Program-made: the position numbers and the translations under genes
Origin: Pseudomonas caspiana
GTDB lineage: Bacteria; Pseudomonadota; Gammaproteobacteria; Pseudomonadales; Pseudomonadaceae
Assembly (NCBI RefSeq): GCF_002158995.1
Contig: NZ_LOHF01000018.1
Coordinates: 62,001-126,000, forward strand
Reading direction: 5' to 3'
DNA length: 64,000 nt
The notes under the pieces: generated by a model
Database searches by the model: none
What the model was told of the DNA's origin: nothing
The model's input: the letters and a program-made list of their open reading frames with translations, nothing else
Part shown: piece after piece, positions 15,917 to 25,797 of the stretch
Layout: each line of letters begins with the position of its first letter
How positions within the stretch are numbered: position 1 is the first letter of the stretch

Positions 15917-18067
15917 GTGCCACATAAGAGAAGTTGCATGGAATGCGCGCAAACCAACCCGGGTGATGGCTGTTCTGTTTTGTTGGTTGTTGATGACTAT
16001 CCAGAGAACCTGGTAACGATGCGTGCCGTTCTGCAGAGGCAGGACTGGTGCATTGTGACTGCAAGTTCCGGCATTGAAGCGTTGACTGTGCTCCTGGAGC
16101 GCGAAGTCGATCTGGTGCTGCTCGATGTGCAGATGCCGGGCATGGATGGTTTTGAGGTTGCCCGCTTGATGCGCGGCAGTCAGCGAACGCGGCTGACCCC
16201 TATTATCTTCCTCACCGCTAACGAGCAATCTCAGGATGCGGTGCATCGCGGCTATGCCAGTGGCGCGATCGACTATCTGTTCAAACCGTTTGACCCCAAC
16301 GTTCTCAGGCCCAAAGTTCAGGTATTGCTGGAGCAGCAGCAGAATCAGCGCGCCCTGCAACGAATATCCCGTGAGCTGGAGGCTGCAAGAGCCTTTAACG
16401 CTTCGGTGCTCGATAACATTGACGAGGGCATATTGGTCGTCAACGAGGCCGGGCTGATCAATTTCGCCAACCCGGCCATCTGTCGTCTGTTGGGAGCCAG
16501 CGTCGAGACGTTGAATGGCACTAGCGTGATCGATTACCTGATTGAGCCGGAGGTGGTCGATTGGGCTCAGTCCGGGTTCTACCGCCACTATCGCAATGCT
16601 GAAATCTACCGACTGCACGATGCGATCATGCGCACCAGTGACGGCCGCAAGCTGCCGGTGGCACTGTCCTGCGCGCCTTTGCCGGTTGAGCAGAAAGCCA
16701 TGGTGTTCAGCATTCTGGATATGTCGGTGGTGCGCGATCTTTATCAGCAACTCGAGCAGCAGGCGGTTACCGATGCCTTGACCGGATTGCTCAACCGACG
16801 CGGCTTCTACCAGGCAGTAGAAGGCATGTTGCTGCGCAATGAGCAGCCGGGCCGGTTCCTTGTGTTGCTGTATCTGGATCTGGACGGTTTCAAGCGCGTC
16901 AATGATTCACTCGGGCACGACGCCGGGGATCAGGTGTTGCTTTGGGTCTCTCAGCAGCTCAAAGAGTGCATGCGGCCCTACGATGTGCTGGCACGCATGG
17001 GGGGCGACGAATTCACCGTGGTCATCGATGGTCTGGACTTCCCCGAGCAGGCCGCCAAAGTGGCGGAAAAACTCATCGAGCGGGTTTCGGTGCGCAGGCA
17101 AATCGATGGCCTGGACGTTACGCTGGGTGCCAGCATCGGTATCGCGACCTACCCGGACTGTGGCTCCAACCTTGATGGTTTACTGCGTGCGGCGGATATT
17201 GCCATGTACGAAGCCAAGCGCGCGGGACGTCAGCAATACCGCTTCTACGATCAGGAAATGAACGGCCGCGCCCGTTCCAGGCTGATGCTTGAAGACAGCG
17301 TGCGCACCGCCATTGATGGCAAAGACTTCTCCATGGTTTATCAACCTCAGGTCTCCATTGCCGATGGGACGTTGCGAGGCTTCGAAGCGCTGTTGCGTTG
17401 GCAGCATCCCAACGCCGGTGATGTGCCGCCGGGTGTATTTATCCCGTTGCTGGAAGAGACCCGGCTGATCAACAGGCTGGGCGGCTGGATCTTCGAACAG
17501 GGGGCCGAGCATCGCAGCCGTTGCACTGACGTGTTCGACGATGATCTGGTGCTGAGCATCAGTGTCAGCCCAACCCAGTTCTGCATGCCGAATCTTGCTG
17601 GCGAATTACGCCGTGCCATGCAGCGCTACGGCTTGAAACCCGGTCAGTTGGAAGTGGAACTCACCGAGGCGTCGCTGGTGCATAACCTGTCGCACAGCCG
17701 GAATCAGATTCGTCACTTGCATGACATCGGTATCAGCGTCGCACTGGACGATTTTGGCGTTGGAGAGTGTTCGCTGACGCATTTGCGCAATCTGGATATC
17801 GATACGCTGAAGATCGACCGGCATTTCATCGCGGGCATGCTCACCACGCCGCGCGATACCGCAGTGGCGCGCAGCATTATTGATCTGTGTCGCAATCTGG
17901 ATGTGTTGGTGATCGCTGAAGGTGTCGAAACCGTTGAGCAATATCAGTGGCTGGCCGACAACGGTTGCCAACTGATTCAGGGCTATCTGGTAGCGCGCCC
18001 GATGCTGGCTGATGAGGCATTAGGCTTCCCGAAGGTGTTTGACTGGGAGAGCCTAAAGCAACAGTGA
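15917..18067 (+). CDS. REC-PAS-GGDEF-EAL response regulator (cyclic-di-GMP turnover)
   Basis: This 716-aa protein has a receiver domain (about 20-135; phospho-acceptor Asp70 in LVLLDVQMPG, Lys123 in LFKPFDP), a PAS domain (about 155-275), a GGDEF domain (about 280-440) and an EAL domain (about 455-705). The GGDEF motif at 362-366 is intact and preceded by an inhibitory-site RxxD (353-356), so it is probably an active, feedback-inhibited diguanylate cyclase. EAL490, ELTEAS, DDFGVG, LKIDR and EGVE are present. However, the metal-binding Asn of the NVS motif is Ser549 (SVSPTQF), so phosphodiesterase activity may be weak. No cognate kinase is adjacent. GTG start with AAGGA just before it; an ATG at 15938 is the alternative. 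Confidence 0.9.
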   Translation: MPHKRSCMECAQTNPGDGCSVLLVVDDYPENLVTMRAVLQRQDWCIVTASSGIEALTVLLEREVDLVLLDVQMPGMDGFEVARLMRGSQRTRLTPIIFLTANEQSQDAVHRGYASGAIDYLFKPFDPNVLRPKVQVLLEQQQNQRALQRISRELEAARAFNASVLDNIDEGILVVNEAGLINFANPAICRLLGASVETLNGTSVIDYLIEPEVVDWAQSGFYRHYRNAEIYRLHDAIMRTSDGRKLPVALSCAPLPVEQKAMVFSILDMSVVRDLYQQLEQQAVTDALTGLLNRRGFYQAVEGMLLRNEQPGRFLVLLYLDLDGFKRVNDSLGHDAGDQVLLWVSQQLKECMRPYDVLARMGGDEFTVVIDGLDFPEQAAKVAEKLIERVSVRRQIDGLDVTLGASIGIATYPDCGSNLDGLLRAADIAMYEAKRAGRQQYRFYDQEMNGRARSRLMLEDSVRTAIDGKDFSMVYQPQVSIADGTLRGFEALLRWQHPNAGDVPPGVFIPLLEETRLINRLGGWIFEQGAEHRSRCTDVFDDDLVLSISVSPTQFCMPNLAGELRRAMQRYGLKPGQLEVELTEASLVHNLSHSRNQIRHLHDIGISVALDDFGVGECSLTHLRNLDIDTLKIDRHFIAGMLTTPRDTAVARSIIDLCRNLDVLVIAEGVETVEQYQWLADNGCQLIQGYLVARPMLADEALGFPKVFDWESLKQQ

Positions 18068-18106
18068 GTTCTGTACACTGGCGCCTTTCACTCTACGTTA
18101 CGGCTC

Positions 18107-18613
18107 ATGACTGCATCGGCGATTGCTCCTCTCAAATACCTTCAGGCCTATCCGCCAGCGCTTCAGGATCAGGTCCGGCAACTGATCGCCCAGAACAAAC
18201 TGGGCGATTATTTGCAGCAGCGCTATCCCGCTCGTCACGAAGTGCAAAGCGACAAGGCGCTGTACGCATACGCGCTGGCGCTCAAGCAGGAATACCTGCG
18301 CAATGCGCCGAACATCGACAAAGTCCTGTTTGATAATCGCCTTGACCTGACCCATCGCGCATTGGGTCTGCATACGACGATTTCCCGGGTGCAGGGCGGC
18401 AAGCTCAAGGCCAAGAAAGAAATCCGTGTCGCGTCACTGTTCAAGGAAGCGCCCCCGGAGTTCTTGAAAATGATCGTGGTGCACGAACTGGCGCACTTCA
18501 AGGAATCAGATCACAACAAGGCTTTTTACCAGCTATGCGAGCACATGCAGCCCGGTTATCACCAGTTGGAGTTTGATCTGCGGATCTATCTGACCTGGCG
18601 GGATATGCAGTAA
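18107..18613 (+). CDS. YgjP-like zinc metallopeptidase-family protein
   Basis: The 168-aa product carries the zinc-binding motif HELAHFKESDHNKAFYQLC near residues 125-143 (HExxH with a third His) and a C-terminal region rich in aromatic residues. This matches the YgjP/DUF45 (M48-like) family of small cytoplasmic proteins annotated as metal-dependent hydrolases. Substrate and physiological role are unknown. It lacks a signal peptide or membrane segment. It starts 40 bases after the GGDEF-EAL gene and could share its transcript. A REPIN follows directly downstream. Confidence 0.8.
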   Translation: MTASAIAPLKYLQAYPPALQDQVRQLIAQNKLGDYLQQRYPARHEVQSDKALYAYALALKQEYLRNAPNIDKVLFDNRLDLTHRALGLHTTISRVQGGKLKAKKEIRVASLFKEAPPEFLKMIVVHELAHFKESDHNKAFYQLCEHMQPGYHQLEFDLRIYLTWRDMQ

Positions 18614-18628
18614 ACGCTTCTATACCGA

Positions 18629-18720
18629 CGTGGGACCGGCTTTAGCCGGGAAGAGGCCCGGACAGGCGCTGAATCTTCATCTGCAAAAATACCGCCTTCC
18701 CGGCTAAAGCCGGTCCCACG
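18629..18720. repeat. REPIN, family A
   Basis: Near-perfect arms CGTGGGACCGGCTTTAGCCG and its complement, about 45 bases apart, between two plus-strand genes. Confidence 0.9.
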
Positions 18721-18742
18721 ACCTCAGTGAGGATTCCTAACG

Positions 18743-19039
18743 ATGGACGTCAGCAAAACCAAATCCAGTTTCTACCGCCGCCTTTACGTGGCGTATCTGA
18801 TCGATAGCGAACTGGCCAGCAACGTCCCGGCATTGGTCGACGTCACCGGCATGCCACGCCGTACCGCGCAGGACACGATTGCCGCGCTGGCGGATCTGGA
18901 TATCGAATGTGAGTTCGAACAGCTCGATGGCGCCCGCAACCACGCCGGGCAATACCGGATTCGTCGTTGGGGGGCGATAGACAAAAGCTGGATCGCGGGT
19001 AACCTCGCACAGATCAAAGCCGTGCTTGGTTACCCCTGA
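18743..19039 (+). CDS. small winged-helix/HTH protein
   Basis: This 98-aa protein has a probable DNA-binding helix-turn-helix in its middle (VPALVDVTGMPRRTAQDTIA) followed by a short wing-like region and a Gly/Arg/Trp-containing C-terminus. It matches small Pseudomonas proteins annotated as winged HTH domain-containing. There is a good Shine-Dalgarno (GAGGA, nine bases upstream). It could be a transcription factor, but no target can be named. It is convergent with elaA, with only five bases between stops. Confidence 0.7.
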   Translation: MDVSKTKSSFYRRLYVAYLIDSELASNVPALVDVTGMPRRTAQDTIAALADLDIECEFEQLDGARNHAGQYRIRRWGAIDKSWIAGNLAQIKAVLGYP

Positions 19040-19044
19040 GCGCG

Positions 19045-19503
19045 TTACTCGAGATCGCGGCGCATGCCGATGTGGGGGATTTCGTCTTCCAGATACACCT
19101 CGCCCACCGGCTCGAAGCCGTAGCGTGCGTAGTAGCGTTGCAAGTGTGCCTGAGCTGACAGATAGATCGGCTGATCGGGCCAGGTCTTCTCTGCGTTCTC
19201 CAATGCCTGTTCCATCAGTTCATGACCAATGCCACGGCTGCGTATCGAAGGCGCAGTCACCACGCGGCCAATGGTCACGTCGCCGCCTTGCTGAATAGGG
19301 TCGAGCAGGCGCAAATAGGCCACCAGTTTGTCTTCCTGCCAGGCCATCAGGTGGCAGGTATCACCCAGCAGATCCTGGCCGTCGACGTCCAGATAAACGC
19401 ACTGCTGCTCAACCACGAACACCTGTGCGCGCAATTGCAGGATGGCGTAAAGCTGCTCCTTGCTCAGATCGGTGTGGTGTTTGCAAATCCAGTTGATAGG
19501 CAT
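19045..19503 (-). CDS. elaA: GNAT N-acetyltransferase, ElaA type
   Basis: From the ATG at 19503 the protein is 152 aa, the usual ElaA length. Features are the N-terminal INWICKHHTDLSKEQLYAIL, the conserved LRAQVFVVEQQCVYLDVDGQD and the acetyl-CoA-binding region IGRVVTAPSIRSRGIGHELM. The longer open frame (to 19575) adds 24 residues that family members lack. ElaA is a cytoplasmic acetyltransferase of unknown substrate. Convergent with the HTH gene. Confidence 0.88.
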   Translation of the reverse strand: MPINWICKHHTDLSKEQLYAILQLRAQVFVVEQQCVYLDVDGQDLLGDTCHLMAWQEDKLVAYLRLLDPIQQGGDVTIGRVVTAPSIRSRGIGHELMEQALENAEKTWPDQPIYLSAQAHLQRYYARYGFEPVGEVYLEDEIPHIGMRRDLE

Positions 19504-19775
19504 GTCGCTGACTCGGAGAAGAAATCTGGAGCGAATACTAACCCATCCGGTCAGATACCCCATAAACCCCTGCAATGAATGGCGGGTGAATGTTTCGTTT
19601 CGGGTGCCGATAACCCTTAAGGGTTTTTGCGGAGCGCCGCACGTAATGTCATCTAAGCGTGAGTTGTGAAAAGGGCTTTATGCAGCTTCAATGAGGCTAC
19701 GTGCCACTACCAGTGCCGGGTTTTGCGGGCGTTGGCTGTAATCATCCGGGCATTGCCCGTCTCAGGGATATGAGC

Positions 19776-20513
19776 ATGACGTGTGTGCTTCGAGCCATAG
19801 CGTTGCTGGGATTGCTGTTGATGACTCAGGTCAGTGCAGGAGAGAGATTGCGATTGGTGGCCGACTCCTGGCCGCCTTTCACGGACGCCTCATTACTTAA
19901 TAATGGTCTGGCCAGTGATCTGGTCAGTACTGCGTTGCAGCGTGCCGGATACAGCACAGAGTATGAGCAAGTGCCGTGGGCGCGAGCGTTGCTCGGGGTT
20001 GAGGAGGGGCGTTACGACGTGCTGATCAACGCCTGGTTCAGTGACGACCGAACCCGCATTGGACGCTTCTCGCAAGAGTACCTGCTCAATCGTGTCCGGT
20101 TTCTCAAGCGCACCCGCTCCAGCGTACAGTTTCAGGATTTAAGCCAGTTGTACGAGCGGCCCATCGCTGTCGTGCGCGGCTACAGCTATTCCCCGGAATT
20201 TGATAACGACGACTTGCTGGAAAAAGTGCCGGTGAACAGCTTTTCAATGGCGCTGCGGATGGTTGCGGCGGGGCGAGTGGACCTGGCTGTAGAGGACGAA
20301 TTCGTCGCACGTTACTACCTGGCTGCCGAGCCCAAAAGCGTTCGCGACAAGCTGGAGTTTCTCTCTAAATCCTTGAGCGAGAACAACCTGCATATTCTGG
20401 TCAGCCTCAAGAATCCACGGAATCAGGGGATCGTCGCTGATTTTAACCGAGAGATTGCCGCCATGAAGGCTGACGGCAGTTACGCGGAAATCTTCAAGCG
20501 ACACGGTCTGTAG
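19776..20513 (+). CDS. periplasmic substrate-binding protein, SBP_bac_3 family
   Basis: The chosen start gives 245 aa with a signal peptide (MTCVLRAIALLGLLLMTQVS, then AG). The mature part is a type-II periplasmic binding domain (LRLVADSWPPFTD, GLASDLVSTALQRAG, PWARALLGVEEGRYDVLINA), typical of amino-acid ABC-transporter binding proteins and stand-alone sensors. No permease or ATPase gene is adjacent, so it may be an orphan binding protein; the ligand is unknown. The start at 19776 (MTCVL) has AGGGA at good spacing, and an in-frame ATG six bases earlier is possible. Its 3' end overlaps the convergent yccS gene by 20 bases. Confidence 0.8.
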   Translation: MTCVLRAIALLGLLLMTQVSAGERLRLVADSWPPFTDASLLNNGLASDLVSTALQRAGYSTEYEQVPWARALLGVEEGRYDVLINAWFSDDRTRIGRFSQEYLLNRVRFLKRTRSSVQFQDLSQLYERPIAVVRGYSYSPEFDNDDLLEKVPVNSFSMALRMVAAGRVDLAVEDEFVARYYLAAEPKSVRDKLEFLSKSLSENNLHILVSLKNPRNQGIVADFNREIAAMKADGSYAEIFKRHGL

Positions 20514-22695
20514 CGGCCGGCTCCGGAACCTTGATCAAGTGCGCCGCAAGGGTGCGCAGTGGGCCCAGTTGACGGCAGATCAGCGCCAGTTGGGTTTGCA
20601 CCAGACGCTGACTCTCATCCAGTTCATCGGGCATTTGCTCAAGCTCAGTGGCCAATGCCTCTTCAGCATCGCTGTGAATCGCCACCGGCTGCTTCTCGGA
20701 GAGGCCTTGGGCAATCTCATCGATACTCGCCGCCAGTGTCGTACCCGCGCCATTGATGAGCTGTTCGTGGACCTCGGCTGGCAACTGCGTCTCACGATGC
20801 GCTCCAAGCCCTGACAGATAACTGAGCAAGGTGTGCGACAGCACCAGAAAGCGGAAGCCAACGTCCGCCTCCTTACGGAAGTGCCCAGGCTCCATCAGCA
20901 TGTTGGCCAGCGTGGTGGACAGCGCCGCATCGGCGTTGTGAGCGTTACGTCGGGCCAGACGATAAGCCAGGTCGTCACTCTTGCCCTTGGCGTATTGCTG
21001 CATGATCTGTCGCAAGTAAATGCTGTTGCAGGTCAGGGTGTTGGCCAGCACTTTGTTCAGGCGTCGACCTTGCCAGTCCGGCAGGAACAGGAACACCGCA
21101 AGACCTGCGATCAGGCTACCCAGCAGGGTATCGAACAAGCGTGGCAGGAACAGGCCATAGCCGTCGCCGACCTGGTTGAAGCAGAACAGCACCATGATGG
21201 TGATGGCTGCTGTAGACAGCGTATAGCGCGTGGTGCGATTGACGAAGAACACCACGCCGGCGAGCACTGCACACATGGATTGCAGAATCGGGCTGGTGAC
21301 CAGATCAAACAGCGCCCAGCCGATGGTCAGGCCAATAGCCGTGCCGACAATTCGCTGGCCCAGCTTGCGACGAGTTGCGCCGTAACTCGGCTGGCAGACA
21401 AATACCGTGGTGAGGATGATCCAGTAGCCCTGCGACGGGTGAATCAAATGCACCATTGCATAGCCGACCGTCAGCGCCAGCGGCAAGCGCAACGCGTGGC
21501 GAAACAGCAACGAAGTCGGGGTCATCTGCAAGCGCAACCGGGTCCAGGCATCCTTGAAGGTGCGAGGCGAGCGGTCCAGCAGCGAGCTGTCGGTCGCATC
21601 GGCCACGGCATCGGGGTTGCTGGCATCACTGAGCAGGCGATCAAGGGTTTCCAGATTATTCGCCAGGGCGCGTAGCGAACGCAGCAGGCCGCGCCATGCC
21701 GGGTTGCTCTGAATACGTAAGTGTTCCAGCGAGGCGCGCAGGTCTTCCATGGCATAGGCGAAACTGTCGTTGTACACGAACGGCTGGCGCAGCTGGATTG
21801 ACTCGGACAATGCCTGACAGGCCGAGCCCTGCTGGCGCAACAGGCGCTGACAGCGGAACAGCACGTCACTGTGAAAGAACGCTTCGGCCAGTGAGTTGTA
21901 CGGGTAGTGCGATGAACTGGCGCGCTCGTGGATGTCCTGAGCGATGAAGTACAGCTTCAGGTAGCGGCTGACTTTCGAGCCGGGGCGCCCGTTGCCGACC
22001 CGATGCAGAATGATTTCTTTGGTGGCGTTCAGCGCCGCGACGACCCGGCCGTTTTGCTGGGCCAACTCCAGGCGGCGGGCTTCAACGTCCAGTTGGCGAA
22101 TCGGCTCGAACAGGCTCGACTTCAATTTCAGGTACTGACCCAACTCGCGAAACAGCCGCGCCAGCGCCTGTTGCACCGGCTGATTGGAAAACAGCATTTG
22201 CCACAACACTGACAGCAAGCCATACCATGCAGCGCCCGCGACCAGCAGCATCGGCTCGTGCCAGAAATCGAGGACTTCCCCACCACGCTGATCGACGCCG
22301 ATCATGGTGTACACCGACAGGATCAAGGTGCCGTAGGCAATCGCGCTATAACGTTCGCCCAGCGCGCCGAGCATGGTCAGCGCAAAACTGGCTATCGCCA
22401 GTGATATGGCGAAGATCCACGGGTAGGGGAACAACAGCTCAACGGCCATGGCGGCGATGCTGAAACACACCAGCGTCACCGCCAGCGCGTTGAGGCGGCC
22501 TTGCCAGCTGTCATCGGTTTCGGCGAGGGCGCAGGCGATAATCCCCAGGAACAACGGAATCAGCAGGCCCATTTCATTCTGGTACCAGCACAGCGCCATG
22601 CTGCCGGTCAGCGCAATGAAAACGCGAACGCTGTAACTGAACTTATCCAGCGCCCACAGACGACGGAAGGTATGACGAAGAGATTTCGATGCCAT
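20494..22695 (-). CDS. yccS: YccS-type FUSC-family inner-membrane protein
   Basis: The 733-aa protein has two blocks of hydrophobic segments (about 20-150 and 390-530) separated and followed by soluble domains. This is the layout of YccS/YhfK and FUSC (fusaric-acid-resistance/aromatic-acid exporter-like) proteins. Recognisable stretches are ALAETDDSWQGRLNALAVTL near the N-terminus and HPSQGYWIILTTVFVCQPSY with GATRRKLGQRIVGTAIGL in the second membrane block. Role probably export or envelope-related; the substrate is unknown. Overlaps the binding-protein gene tail to tail. Confidence 0.85.
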   Translation of the reverse strand: MASKSLRHTFRRLWALDKFSYSVRVFIALTGSMALCWYQNEMGLLIPLFLGIIACALAETDDSWQGRLNALAVTLVCFSIAAMAVELLFPYPWIFAISLAIASFALTMLGALGERYSAIAYGTLILSVYTMIGVDQRGGEVLDFWHEPMLLVAGAAWYGLLSVLWQMLFSNQPVQQALARLFRELGQYLKLKSSLFEPIRQLDVEARRLELAQQNGRVVAALNATKEIILHRVGNGRPGSKVSRYLKLYFIAQDIHERASSSHYPYNSLAEAFFHSDVLFRCQRLLRQQGSACQALSESIQLRQPFVYNDSFAYAMEDLRASLEHLRIQSNPAWRGLLRSLRALANNLETLDRLLSDASNPDAVADATDSSLLDRSPRTFKDAWTRLRLQMTPTSLLFRHALRLPLALTVGYAMVHLIHPSQGYWIILTTVFVCQPSYGATRRKLGQRIVGTAIGLTIGWALFDLVTSPILQSMCAVLAGVVFFVNRTTRYTLSTAAITIMVLFCFNQVGDGYGLFLPRLFDTLLGSLIAGLAVFLFLPDWQGRRLNKVLANTLTCNSIYLRQIMQQYAKGKSDDLAYRLARRNAHNADAALSTTLANMLMEPGHFRKEADVGFRFLVLSHTLLSYLSGLGAHRETQLPAEVHEQLINGAGTTLAASIDEIAQGLSEKQPVAIHSDAEEALATELEQMPDELDESQRLVQTQLALICRQLGPLRTLAAHLIKVPEPAATDRVA

Positions 22696-22818
22696 AAAGG
22701 AGCTGTTTCACGATTGATCAATGCTGAAGTGGATATGTACAGGCCTTGGCCTCATCTGTACATCCGGTTGGCGAGATTTATTCGATAGATGCAGATTGTG
22801 AAGGCGGAGCTCAAATCC

Positions 22819-22907
22819 TGTGGGAGCAGAGCTTGCTCGCGATAAGGCTGGACGCGGTTCACTTTAGAACTGCGGTGCCCTTATCGCGAGCAAGCTCTGC
22901 TCCCACA
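22819..22907. repeat. REPIN, family B (TGTGGGAGCAGAGCTTGCTC type)
   Basis: Perfect arms TGTGGGAGCAGAGCTTGCTC and complement. Between the yccS start and the flavoprotein 3' end. Confidence 0.9.
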
Positions 22908-22930
22908 AGGGTTAAATCGCATTCCGGTTG

Positions 22931-24109
22931 TCAAACAAACTGCGCAGCCGCGTACCCCGAGGCCCACGCCCACTGGAAGTTGAAGCCGCCTAGATGTCCG
23001 CTGACGTCCAGCACTTCACCGACAAAATACAGCCCCGGTGACTTCAAAGATTCCATGGTCTTGGAAGAAACCTCTCGCGTATCGATCCCACCGAGGGTGA
23101 CTTCCGCCGTGCGATAGCCTTCTGTCCCAGCCGGTACAACCTGCCACGACGCCAGCTTTGTGGCGATGTCGGCCAGCTCGGCATGGGTGTATTGCTTCAT
23201 TGGCTTGGACACAAACCACTGTTCGGCAATCAGGTTGGCCATCTTCTTGGTGAAGATTTCCCCCAGCAAGGTCTTCAATTCGCTATTGGGCCGTTCGGCT
23301 TGTTGCTCGTTGAGCCAGCTTGGGACGTCGTGATCGGGTAGCAGGTTGATTTCCACCGCGTCGCCCGGATGCCAGAACGAAGAAATCTGCAGAATCGCCG
23401 GGCCACTGAGGCCACGGTGGGTGAACAGGATATTCTCGCGGAAACTCGTGTCGTTGCAGCTGACCAGACAATCCACCGACGTACCGGACAGCTCGGTACA
23501 CAGCTCTTTGAGCTGGTCGGTGATGGTGAACGGCACCAGCCCGGCGCGGGTCGGCAGCAAGGTGTGACCGAACTGCTTGCCCACCTGATAACCAAAACCG
23601 GTCGCGCCCAGTGTCGGAATAGACAAACCGCCTGTGGCGATCACCAGCGATTCACAGCTGATAGCGCCCAGGGTTGTAGTCAGGGTGTAACCGCTTTCGG
23701 TTTTCTCGATCTGCTGCACGGACGTGTCCATGTGCAGGCTGGCACCGGCCTGCCTGCATTCGTCGAGGAGCATTTCGAGGATGTCGCTGGACTTGTTATC
23801 GCAGAACAACTGCCCGAGCTTTTTCTCGTGATACGGCACGCCGTGCTTGCCCACCAGACCAATGAAGTCCCACTGGGTGTAACGCGCCAGCGCCGATTTG
23901 CAGAAGTGCGGGTTCTGCGAGAGGAAGTTGCTCGGCTCGGTGTACATGTTGGTGAAGTTGCAGCGCCCGCCACCAGACATGAGGATCTTCTTGCCGGGCT
24001 TGTTGGCGTGATCGATCAGCATCACTTTGCGGCCACGGCCAGCAGCAGTCAGCGCGCACATCAAACCTGCGGCGCCAGCGCCAATGATCACAACGTCAGT
24101 AACGGGCAA
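22931..24109 (-). CDS. NAD(P)/FAD-dependent oxidoreductase, BaiN/YhiN (HI0933) family
   Basis: This 392-aa flavoprotein has a Rossmann motif at the N-terminus (VVIIGAGAAGLMCALTAAGR), then the family signature PGKKILMSGGGRCNFTN. A second nucleotide region (LVIATGGLSIPTLGATGFGY) and a C-terminal FAD-binding stretch (GLYFVGEVLDVSGHLGGFNF) follow. Length and motifs match the HI0933-like family, whose physiological role in Pseudomonas is unclear. REPINs flank it on both sides, so it is probably transcribed alone. Confidence 0.88.
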   Translation of the reverse strand: MPVTDVVIIGAGAAGLMCALTAAGRGRKVMLIDHANKPGKKILMSGGGRCNFTNMYTEPSNFLSQNPHFCKSALARYTQWDFIGLVGKHGVPYHEKKLGQLFCDNKSSDILEMLLDECRQAGASLHMDTSVQQIEKTESGYTLTTTLGAISCESLVIATGGLSIPTLGATGFGYQVGKQFGHTLLPTRAGLVPFTITDQLKELCTELSGTSVDCLVSCNDTSFRENILFTHRGLSGPAILQISSFWHPGDAVEINLLPDHDVPSWLNEQQAERPNSELKTLLGEIFTKKMANLIAEQWFVSKPMKQYTHAELADIATKLASWQVVPAGTEGYRTAEVTLGGIDTREVSSKTMESLKSPGLYFVGEVLDVSGHLGGFNFQWAWASGYAAAQFV

Positions 24110-24137
24110 AGCGATTTCCTCGGGGTGTGATGTTTTA

Positions 24138-24226
24138 TGTGGGAGCAGAGCTTACTCGCGATAAGGCTGGACGCGATCTAAAGTGAATTGCGTCCAGCCT
24201 TATCGCGAGCAAGCTCTGCTCCCACA
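24138..24226. repeat. REPIN, family B
   Basis: TGTGGGAGCAGAGCTTACTC on the left (one change) and the perfect complement arm on the right, between the flavoprotein start and dbpA 3' end. Confidence 0.9.
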
Positions 24227-24249
24227 GGTCCTGCGTTCGGCTTTAGATC

Positions 24250-25644
<1,395 letters not shown>

Positions 25645-25717
25645 AACAAAATGTCGCGCAGTGTATCAGGTCACAGAGCCATCAGGCGTGCTCCCGCCGG
25701 GTGGCAGTAATGCATTC

Positions 25718-25797
25718 CCGGTAGGAGCGAACTTGTTCGCGAGGGATAGATCGGCTTACGCAGGGCAGACGTCTCGCGAACAAGTTCGCTCCTACCG
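25718..25797. repeat. REPIN, family D (GGTAGGAGCGAACTTGTTCGCG type)
   Basis: Arms CCGGTAGGAGCGAACTTGTT and complement, with a short spacer. The right arm carries the stop codon of the MFS transporter gene at 25792-25794. Confidence 0.9.

Noticed and set aside
15860..16750. 296-aa minus-strand open frame
   Set aside because: Antisense to the receiver-PAS region of the GGDEF-EAL gene.
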